A stretch of 35,704 nucleotides of DNA, taken from Acidobacteriota bacterium (lineage in GTDB: Bacteria > Acidobacteriota > Thermoanaerobaculia > Multivoradales > Multivoraceae). Made by a program: the position numbers and the translations under genes. Position 1 is the stretch's first letter, and the number at the start of each line of letters is the position of its first letter. Where the stretch lies: positions 1 to 35,704 of the forward strand of contig JAPOVF010000146.1 of the NCBI GenBank assembly GCA_026708285.1, written 5' to 3'. The notes under the pieces were generated by a model. The model saw only the letters and a list, made by a program, of their open reading frames with translations. It was not told the origin of the DNA and did no database searches. Shown piece by piece: positions 17,107 through 23,844 of this stretch.

Positions 17107-19266
17107 ATGAACGACCCCCGTTTCTTGAGCCGTTCGCTTACGACATCCAGTACCAGCCTGTTGTGCGCCGCCGCGCTGGTGCTTTCGGCGGCCTCGGCCG
17201 ACGCCCAGCGACGTCGCGCCCGGCAGGCACAGGCCGAGTTCAGCGACACGACCACGGTCACCCTCATCGAGGTGCCGGTGCAGGTGAGTCGTTCCGGCGC
17301 CCCGCTCCGCGACCTCACAGCCGCCGACTTCGAACTCCAGGACAACCGGAGAGCGGTCGAGATCGCCGACTTCGACGTCGTCGATCTGTCGACGATCCAG
17401 GGCAAGGCGACCGAGGAACCGGTGCCCGTCGCCGGCAGGCGGCACTTCCTGCTGTTCTTCGACCTCTTCTTCACGCCGCCCGATTCCGTCGGCCGCGCCC
17501 AGCAGGCCACCGCCGACCTCGTGCTGCGGGAACTCCACCCCACCGACCTGGTGGCCCTTGCTGTCTTCGACACGCGGCCGCGCCTGGTCCTCGGATTCAC
17601 CTCGGATCGCAGCCAGATCCGGCAGGCCATCCGCAGCCTCGGCTTCGCCCGGAACGAGCCCGGCGCGATTCGCGACCCCCTGGGCCTCGTGATCGGCGAC
17701 CTGAGCGGCGATGTCCCCACGAGTTCCGACCTGGGCGACGTTGGCGGTACGGCCCGAGTCGAGGGGCAGGCCGAGCTTCTCGCGACTCAGCAGGAGCTGC
17801 AGGTCCTGCGCGACGCCGCGGACCGCGGACGCGCCGCAGCCCAGGTCGACGCGCTGACGGCCGGCATGAGCGAACTCGCCAACTGGATGCAGTCCGTTCA
17901 GGGACGCAAGCACGTCGTCTTCCTGTCCGAGGGTTTCGCCGACAACATCCTCGTCGGCCAGCAGGGCGTGACGGTTGAGCAACAGCAGGAGATCCTGGAT
18001 CGGCAGCTCCGGGTGTCCGCCGGGAACTTCGAGCAGGTGGACAACGAGGATCTCTTCGGCAGCACCGCGGCTCAACGATCGATGAACCAGATGCTGGAGC
18101 GTTTCCGCGAGGCGAACTGCTCGATCCAGGCGGTGGACGTGAGCGGCAAGATCCAGACCCAGGGGCAGAGCAACCGGGCCTCGCTGGACATGATGGCGAG
18201 GGACACCGGCGGCGAGGTCTTCGCCAACTTCGGCAACCTGGGCGATGCGATGTCCGAGATGCTGGAACAGACCAGCGTGACCTACCTGCTCTCGTTCTAC
18301 CCGAGGAACCTGAAGAACGACGGCAGTTTCCACAGGCTGCGGGTACGGCTCAAGAACGCGCCCCGTGGGACCCGGGTCGTCCACCGGCCCGGCTACTACG
18401 CTCCGAAACCCTACGAACAGAGGAGCCCCTTCGAACGGGCCCTGGACTCGGCGCAGCAGGTGATGGGCGGCGTCGAGACCGGCCAGATCGAGACCTCCGT
18501 GCTCGCCGCCGCCTTCCCCGCCGACAGCGGGAAAGCCTACGCGCCGGTCCTGATCGAAGTCCGCGGCCAGGACCTCCTCGCGGAACAGCAGGGCGACACG
18601 GTGCCCCTCCAGATCTACGCCTACGCTCTGGACCAGCACGGCATCGTCCGCGACTTCTTCGTTCGCGCGATGGGCCTGAACGCCGCCCAGGCCGGACCGG
18701 CGTTGCTGCAGAGCGGGCTCAAGTACTGGGGTCACTTCGACCTGGATCCGGGCGAGTACTCCGTTCGCGTGCTGATCCGCAACGACGCCACGGGCCGCCG
18801 GGCTCTGGCCACTTCCCTGCTCAACGTTCCCGGCGACGGCCCCGCGCTCCAGCCGCCGTTGTTCCCGGAACCGCCCCAGAAGTGGGTCCTGCTCCGCGAG
18901 GAGGAGTCGGAGCAGCGGCGCGACGTCGCCTTCCCGTTCCTGATGGACGGCAATCCATTCATTCCCGCGGCGCAGCCGGTGGTTACCGCCGGCGGCGAGA
19001 CGCCGATCAGCCTCGCCGGCACGAACCTCGGCGCGGGACCTGTGTCCGTACGCACACAGGTGTTCCGGCCGGACGGCCAACAGGTGGCCGACGGCGGCGA
19101 GGTTGTCCTGGCGGCTGGCGCCCAGGCCGGATCGGGGGTGTCTCAGCTCTCCGGGACCTTCGTCGCCGGCAAGAAGCTCACGAGCGGCGACTACACGCTG
19201 GTCGTCACCGTGACCGACGGGAAGAACGGGCAGCACTCGTCCTCGACATCGATTCGCGTGCTTTAG
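17107..19266 (+). CDS. Exported VWFA-related protein (Acidobacteria type), paralogue 2
   Basis: The protein has 719 residues with a strong GGGAGGA ribosome site. The signal peptide is SSTSLLCAAALVLSAASADA, followed by a basic QRRRARQAQ stretch. The family opening VPVQVSRSGAPLRDLTAADF is clear. The VWA-like core begins RRHFLLFFDLFFTPP, so the MIDAS position reads D-L-F-F-T and lacks both serines; metal binding is doubtful. Shared blocks with paralogue 1 are GRKHVVFLSEGFADN, MNQMLERFREANCSIQAVDV, TSVTYLLSFYPRN and LKYWGHFDLDPGEYSVRVLI, so the pair arose by tandem duplication. The C-terminal ~300 residues have beta-sandwich character without a named domain. It ends at a GC-rich hairpin before the convergent metalloprotease gene. 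Confidence 0.88.
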   Translation: MNDPRFLSRSLTTSSTSLLCAAALVLSAASADAQRRRARQAQAEFSDTTTVTLIEVPVQVSRSGAPLRDLTAADFELQDNRRAVEIADFDVVDLSTIQGKATEEPVPVAGRRHFLLFFDLFFTPPDSVGRAQQATADLVLRELHPTDLVALAVFDTRPRLVLGFTSDRSQIRQAIRSLGFARNEPGAIRDPLGLVIGDLSGDVPTSSDLGDVGGTARVEGQAELLATQQELQVLRDAADRGRAAAQVDALTAGMSELANWMQSVQGRKHVVFLSEGFADNILVGQQGVTVEQQQEILDRQLRVSAGNFEQVDNEDLFGSTAAQRSMNQMLERFREANCSIQAVDVSGKIQTQGQSNRASLDMMARDTGGEVFANFGNLGDAMSEMLEQTSVTYLLSFYPRNLKNDGSFHRLRVRLKNAPRGTRVVHRPGYYAPKPYEQRSPFERALDSAQQVMGGVETGQIETSVLAAAFPADSGKAYAPVLIEVRGQDLLAEQQGDTVPLQIYAYALDQHGIVRDFFVRAMGLNAAQAGPALLQSGLKYWGHFDLDPGEYSVRVLIRNDATGRRALATSLLNVPGDGPALQPPLFPEPPQKWVLLREEESEQRRDVAFPFLMDGNPFIPAAQPVVTAGGETPISLAGTNLGAGPVSVRTQVFRPDGQQVADGGEVVLAAGAQAGSGVSQLSGTFVAGKKLTSGDYTLVVTVTDGKNGQHSSSTSIRVL

Positions 19267-19284
19267 GGAACTCCGGAATGGAGC

Positions 19285-19307
19285 GGCGGGGGCGCTCAGC
19301 CCCCGCC
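19285..19307. terminator. GC hairpin between convergent genes
   Basis: GGCGGGGGC and GCCCCCGCC form a perfect 9-bp stem with loop GCTCA, 19 bases after the VWFA stop and 35 bases before the stop of the opposite gene. There is no U-tract, but its position suits a shared terminator. Confidence 0.6.
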
Positions 19308-19341
19308 CCATCCTGAACCGGCGGCGCCTCCCGCGCCGTCC

Positions 19342-21912
19342 TCAGTTGGCGCAGGCGAACGCCCTGAGCTCGCTCTTCGCCGCGGCGGTCTGGTTCAGGC
19401 GATTCTGGTGCGTCCAGGGCGTACCGCCGTCGGGCGGCGTGATCGACAGATTGAACGCCAGCGTCGTCACCGGCGCCACGAACACCCAGCGGTGGCCGTT
19501 GATCGCGCAGCCATCCAGCACCTTGATCAGCACCTCCGCGTTGTTCCTGTCGAAGAAGTAGAGGATGGCCGACTGCTCCGAGTCCAGTTCGTAGTCCCTG
19601 ACCACCTCCACGACCGTCTCGTCGTCCCTAATGTGCTCGACGCACATGTTCACGGTGTAGCCGCCCTTCAGCTCCCGCACCGGCTGCGGCTCGCACTCAG
19701 CTTCTTCACCGGCGGCAATCGGCCGAGAAACCTTGACCGGAGACCGCGGCGCGGCGGCGACCGCCGTCGGCGCCGTGGACGGAGCCGGCGAGAGCGAAAG
19801 GCCCGCGTCGACGAGGTCCACTCCGTCGATGCCGTCGATGCCGTCGATATCCTCGTCGCCGCCCGCAACCGGCGGGGCCGACGCGACCGAACCGCACGGG
19901 AAGGCTTTGAGGTCGCTCTTCGTCGTTGCCGTCACGCCGCCACGCGGGTTCTGATGGTCCCAGTACTCCCCGGTAGCCGTCTCGTCGACGCGCAGGTTGA
20001 ACGCGAGCGTCGTCACCGGCGCCACGAACACCCACCGGTGGCCGTTCACGGCGCAGGCGTCGAGCACCTTGATCAGCACCTCGGAGTTGTCCTTGTCGAA
20101 GAAGTAGAGCAGGCCCGACTCGCGCGAACCGAGGCCGTAGTCGAGCGCGTCGGCCTGCACCGTCTCGCCTTCCTTCTCGTACTCGATGCACATGCTCACG
20201 GTGAACCCGTGCTCGAAGGCGATCTGCGGCGCCGAGGGCACGCAGTCCGTGTACTCCGCCGCCGGCAGCACGACGGTCACGTAGTCGCTGTTCGCGCCGC
20301 CGGCCCGGTTGTAGGCCCGCACGCGGAAGTCGTAGCGGCCGCCGGCGTCCAGCCCGGTCACGTCCGCGGAGGTGCTGTTCGCCGGCAGTCTCGTCGCCGC
20401 CTGCCAGCGTCCGCCCTCCGGGCGGACCTGCACCTCGAACCCGTTCTCGTTGTCCGATTCGTCCGTCCAGGTCAGGCGCACGCTCGTGGGGCCGGTCGGT
20501 GTGGCGGTCAGGTTCGCCGGCGCCTCGGGGATCTCGCCCGGAGGCGGCGGAGGCGGCGGCTCGGGGTCGGGGTTCGGCGTACTGCTGATGAAGTCGCTGT
20601 ACTGCACTGCGAGGTGGATGGTCCGCTGCATGGCCCGCTCGTTCTCGCGCTCGTTCGCGATCCCGAGCGTCCAGCCCCGCGGCGTGATCCTGACCGTCGA
20701 GAAGTAGGGTTGGGGTCTGCCCGAGCCGTAGCTCATGATCGTGTCGACGTTCGGTATCGGCACGAAGTCGGTGTGGCCGAACGCGTACGGCTCCACTGCT
20801 GTATCGCGCCGAAAGCCCTCGAGGTCGCTACCGCCCGCGTTCGGGGGATCGTGGTTGGCGCCCAGGTTGTGGCCGATCTCGTGGGCGAACGTCGGCTCGA
20901 AATCCCCACGCGCCAGGGTCAGCCCGAAGGCCGATCCAGAGAAGCCCTGAGCCGAACGGCCCTTGGTCAGGAGGTAGGCGATGCCGCTGCACCCCTGGGC
21001 GCTCCAGAGGAACAGGTGAACCATGTCCGCCTGGTGCTCCGCCCGCAGTCGCGCCAGGTCCGGATCCCCGGGCATGTGGCCAAGAACGTGTCCGCAGGAC
21101 CACTCGCCCTGCTCGCCTTCCTGTGGTTCGTGTGCTCCGAACACCGGCGGCGCCTCTTCGAAATGCACCAGGTTCGGCGTCACACCCAACTGGCCGTTCC
21201 GGAACACCTGCGCCAGGTAGTCCACCCCGTTCTGAATCGACACACCGGGGGTCCGGTTGCGGCGGCCCCACCGCTCCTCGGCTTGCGCCGTGTAGACGGC
21301 CAGGATGTCAAGCACGTCGTGGTTCGACTCGGACGCCACGCCGCGCGGAGGTCCGGCCTGCTGGGCCAGGGGCACTGAAACGGGAGACTCCATGGGCGGA
21401 ACCACGCCGCCCGGGCAATGTTCCTGCTCAGGCTCCGGCTCGCGGGTAGACGTGTCCTCCATCCGGCCGCGACCGTCCGGTCCGACGCTGATCAGGTACG
21501 CGGCGCCGCCCGGCTCGCCGAACCGCCCGGCGAGATAGCCGTCCTTGACCGTGAGCACGACGCTCTCGTAGCCCGCGCCGGGAAAGGCGCCCGCCCACAT
21601 CGCGTCGCCGTTGCCGCGGTCCTCGAAGACGGTCAGTTCGGCGGCGAGCACCCGGCCGTCAGGTGTCGGGAGTTCCACGCGCTGCGGCGCGGAGCGAACG
21701 AAGTCGACGTCCAGGTCGATGGCGAACGTCTCGAATCCCTCCTCGGCGGCCGTGGCGTCCTCGAGGGAGGGACCGAGATCGAGCAACCGCTGTCCGTTCG
21801 CGCTACCCGCTGCGAACAGGACGAGAATCAGCGCCGGCAGCAGTGGCCAATGCCGGCCAGCAGAGCGAGAAAAGGGGCGATTGGCCCGCGCCCCATAGCA
21901 GGAAACGATCAT
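19342..21912 (-). CDS. Secreted reprolysin-like zinc metalloprotease with FN3 and a duplicated C-terminal domain
   Basis: The 856-residue protein starts at an ATG seven bases after a TATACT box. The signal segment is HWPLLPALILVLFAAGSANG. After a propeptide-like region (~45-195), the metzincin catalytic domain spans ~198-440. It holds HEIGHNLGANHD (His344, Glu345, His348, His354) and the Met-turn TIMSYG (Met393), as in reprolysin/ADAM-type peptidases. A proline linker (450-459) leads to one fibronectin type III domain (~462-552). Two ~115-residue copies of an unnamed Cys-containing domain follow at ~557-673 and ~740-854. Both contain VLIKVLD-x-C and NGHRWVFVAPVTTLAFNL, and they are joined by a linker with D-G-I repeats. 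It is likely exported to degrade or process extracellular protein. An active peptidase is strongly supported; the substrate is unknown. Confidence 0.9.
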   Translation of the reverse strand: MIVSCYGARANRPFSRSAGRHWPLLPALILVLFAAGSANGQRLLDLGPSLEDATAAEEGFETFAIDLDVDFVRSAPQRVELPTPDGRVLAAELTVFEDRGNGDAMWAGAFPGAGYESVVLTVKDGYLAGRFGEPGGAAYLISVGPDGRGRMEDTSTREPEPEQEHCPGGVVPPMESPVSVPLAQQAGPPRGVASESNHDVLDILAVYTAQAEERWGRRNRTPGVSIQNGVDYLAQVFRNGQLGVTPNLVHFEEAPPVFGAHEPQEGEQGEWSCGHVLGHMPGDPDLARLRAEHQADMVHLFLWSAQGCSGIAYLLTKGRSAQGFSGSAFGLTLARGDFEPTFAHEIGHNLGANHDPPNAGGSDLEGFRRDTAVEPYAFGHTDFVPIPNVDTIMSYGSGRPQPYFSTVRITPRGWTLGIANERENERAMQRTIHLAVQYSDFISSTPNPDPEPPPPPPPGEIPEAPANLTATPTGPTSVRLTWTDESDNENGFEVQVRPEGGRWQAATRLPANSTSADVTGLDAGGRYDFRVRAYNRAGGANSDYVTVVLPAAEYTDCVPSAPQIAFEHGFTVSMCIEYEKEGETVQADALDYGLGSRESGLLYFFDKDNSEVLIKVLDACAVNGHRWVFVAPVTTLAFNLRVDETATGEYWDHQNPRGGVTATTKSDLKAFPCGSVASAPPVAGGDEDIDGIDGIDGVDLVDAGLSLSPAPSTAPTAVAAAPRSPVKVSRPIAAGEEAECEPQPVRELKGGYTVNMCVEHIRDDETVVEVVRDYELDSEQSAILYFFDRNNAEVLIKVLDGCAINGHRWVFVAPVTTLAFNLSITPPDGGTPWTHQNRLNQTAAAKSELRAFACAN
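19451..19500 (-). repeat. Direct DNA repeat, copy B (C-terminal domain of the metalloprotease)
   Basis: These 50 bases match 19997-20046 at 48 positions. They encode the NGHRWVFVAPVTTLAFN core of the second domain copy. Confidence 0.85.
19823..19849 (-). repeat. Three tandem 9-base units in the metalloprotease linker
   Basis: CCGTCGATG is repeated in frame (last unit CCGTCGATA), giving the D-G-I repeat of the inter-domain linker (residues ~688-697). A coding microsatellite that may vary in length. Confidence 0.7.
19997..20046 (-). repeat. Direct DNA repeat, copy A (C-terminal domain of the metalloprotease)
   Basis: Partner of 19451-19500 with two mismatches in 50 bases, in the first domain copy. 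Confidence 0.85.
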
Positions 21913-21919
21913 GCCCGCC

Positions 21920-21925
21920 AGTATA
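21920..21925 (-). promoter_or_regulatory. -10 box TATACT for the metalloprotease gene
   Basis: On the - strand TATACT (one mismatch to TATAAT) ends seven bases before ATG 21912, so transcription would begin at or next to the start codon. A 9-bp hairpin (21926-21947) abuts it directly upstream. Confidence 0.55.
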
Positions 21926-21947
21926 GCCGCCGGGTTTCCCCGACGGC
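21926..21947 (-). terminator. GAAA-tetraloop hairpin between the VWFA and metalloprotease genes
   Basis: On the - strand GCCGTCGGG-GAAA-CCCGGCGGC forms a 9-bp stem (one T-G wobble) closed by a stable GNRA loop, 28 bases after the VWFA stop. There is no U-tract; it is followed at once by the -10 box. It could terminate the upstream unit or modulate the promoter. Confidence 0.55.
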
Positions 21948-21975
21948 TCCGGGTTGAAGGCAGGCAGCCGGACCG

Positions 21976-23835
21976 TCAGCGCACGTTGACGCCGTAGCGC
22001 AGGAAGGACTGCCGGCCGCCGACATCGTCCCGGAGCCCGAGCCCGATGTCGTGGTAGCCACCCTCCATCGTCAGCTCCAGTCCGTAGCGCCACCTGCGCC
22101 CCTCGATCTCGCTCAGGCGCTCCGCCGGCACGGCGATCGTCAGTTCGGTGGGCCGGGGTTCGGTCGAGCGGTCCTTCTCGTCCTTGGCGGCCAGCCAGAG
22201 GCGGATCCGACCGTGGTGGACGCCTTCGCGCGGAATCAGCGTCAGGTCCTCCCAGGACACATCGACGACCAGCGGCAGATCGTAGTTGCCGTCCGGACGC
22301 CGTTTGGCGGGCAGGCTCTGCACCCGGACGCCGAGCGGGTTCTCGTACACGTTCAGATTGAGGGCTGAGAGCGTCCCTTCGACCATTCGCGACTCGATCG
22401 ACTTGGTCCGGAAACCGCGCCGGTAGTTCACGTCGACGCCGCGACGACGGTTCTTGAGACGCACCTCGATCGTGTGCAGGCGACCGGTGCCGGCGACGGC
22501 GGGCATGTATCCAAGGGAGTAGTAGTTGCGGAAGTCCCGGGCAATCTTGAGCAGGTCGGGCATCACCCGGTTGGCGTTGAAGATCGCCCGGCCACCCGTC
22601 TCCCGTGCCATCAACCGGAGCGGGCTCTGCAGGTTGGTCACCCGGATCTGGTCGATCAGCATTCCCTGCCCCGGCAGGCCGGCCGCCTGTTGCTCCACCG
22701 TTCCCTGCGAGTACACGGTCAAACCACGAGCGTCGATCGTGTAGAAGCTCGTTCGATTCGCGTTCGCGGCCGCCGCAAGCTGCTGGAAGCGCCTGGACAT
22801 GTCGTACGAAGCCATCTCGATCAGCGAGACCGCATCCTCGTAGGCATCCCGAATGAAGTGGAACATGTCCTCGCCCGCGATCATCGGCACGCCGTCGGAC
22901 ACGTAGACCACCGCCTTACGCCCCGGCGCCGCCGACAGGTTCTCCACGACGCTGGACAGCGCGTTGATGGACAAATCGGTGTCGTTGCGGACCGAGCCGG
23001 CGTAGGCGATCAACTGGTTACGGGCCAGATTGATGGGGCCGCCGATGACGCGACCTTCGCGCACCCCCTGCTGGAACTGTTCGCTCCCCCGGCGCCCCGC
23101 AGTGTCCAGGTTCACGTCGTTGATCAGATCGACGATGTCCCGCCGCTCGTTGTTGCGATGCACCCGGTTCCCTGTCGTTTCCTCGAGCTCCAGCAGCGCC
23201 CGGTTCAGCTTCTCGCGGTCGCTGGTGAAGGGCATCAACAGGTCGAGGGAGCGGTTGTAGCTCACCAGCATCACGCTGTCCTCGGGGCGAAGCTGCTCGC
23301 GGATGAAGGCCCGCAGCTCGCGCAGCACCCGGTTCCGGTTGAACGGCGTCAGGTTCAGGTTGTCGATGTAGACCACGACGTGGAGCGCCTGTTCGGACGG
23401 AACGGCCAGGCGCGCTCGCTCGGGGAGACGCGGTGCGAGCGGGTCCTCGGGTTCCGGCGCGGCCAGAGGCTCCGCGTCGGCTTCGCCACGCCGCACCCAC
23501 AGATCGTCGCCGCGCTCTTCGACCGCGTAGAAGTTGCTGATCGCGACCCGGCGATCGTCCACCAGCAGTTCGAAGTCGTCCAGCGTCAGGCCGTGCACGG
23601 GCTGACCGTCGGCGGCCGTGACGTAGACGTCGATACTGATGACTTCGACATCGACGGTCTCGATGAACACCGGGACGGATACGCGCTCGCTCCCGCCTTC
23701 GGCCTGCTGGGCGGTCAAGGGCACCCAAGCCGGGAGACCCGCCACGACGACGGCGACCGCCAGTCGCCCCACCGCGGTTCGCCACCGCATGCGCGCTGGC
23801 GAACGGCGCCCTCCGGGTTGTTTCGCCCCAGCCAC
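21976..23835 (-). CDS. Exported VWFA-related protein (Acidobacteria type), paralogue 3
   Basis: The protein has 619 residues from GTG 23835; ATG 23790 starts the more compact signal peptide MRWRTAVGRLAVAVVVAGLP. The family opening ISIDVYVTAADGQPVHGLTL and DDFELLVDD are present. The VWA-like core begins LHVVVYIDNLNLTPFNRNRV, so the MIDAS reads D-N-L-N-L (Asp158) and is degenerate. Further family blocks are PGRKAVVYVSDGVPMI, RTSFYTIDARGL, RLMARETGGRAIFN and YYSLGYMP. It is shorter than the two paralogues at 14766-19266 and lacks their long C-terminal region, which suggests an older divergence. It lies nine bases after the sulfatase-fold/TPR gene, so the two are very likely co-transcribed. Confidence 0.87.
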   Translation of the reverse strand: MAGAKQPGGRRSPARMRWRTAVGRLAVAVVVAGLPAWVPLTAQQAEGGSERVSVPVFIETVDVEVISIDVYVTAADGQPVHGLTLDDFELLVDDRRVAISNFYAVEERGDDLWVRRGEADAEPLAAPEPEDPLAPRLPERARLAVPSEQALHVVVYIDNLNLTPFNRNRVLRELRAFIREQLRPEDSVMLVSYNRSLDLLMPFTSDREKLNRALLELEETTGNRVHRNNERRDIVDLINDVNLDTAGRRGSEQFQQGVREGRVIGGPINLARNQLIAYAGSVRNDTDLSINALSSVVENLSAAPGRKAVVYVSDGVPMIAGEDMFHFIRDAYEDAVSLIEMASYDMSRRFQQLAAAANANRTSFYTIDARGLTVYSQGTVEQQAAGLPGQGMLIDQIRVTNLQSPLRLMARETGGRAIFNANRVMPDLLKIARDFRNYYSLGYMPAVAGTGRLHTIEVRLKNRRRGVDVNYRRGFRTKSIESRMVEGTLSALNLNVYENPLGVRVQSLPAKRRPDGNYDLPLVVDVSWEDLTLIPREGVHHGRIRLWLAAKDEKDRSTEPRPTELTIAVPAERLSEIEGRRWRYGLELTMEGGYHDIGLGLRDDVGGRQSFLRYGVNVR

Positions 23836-23844
23836 GCGGAGAGC

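Noticed and set aside
17101-19311. 736-codon open frame on the - strand opposite VWFA paralogue 2
   Set aside because: It covers almost exactly the real gene on the other strand and shows no signal peptide or known domain.
19823-19849. CRISPR-like or mobile repeat
   Set aside because: The 9-base units are in frame inside a protein linker, with no spacers or element ends.
19408-21378. 656-codon open frame on the + strand opposite the metalloprotease
   Set aside because: The opposite strand carries HEIGHNLGANHD and domain repeats. This frame is arginine-rich and featureless.
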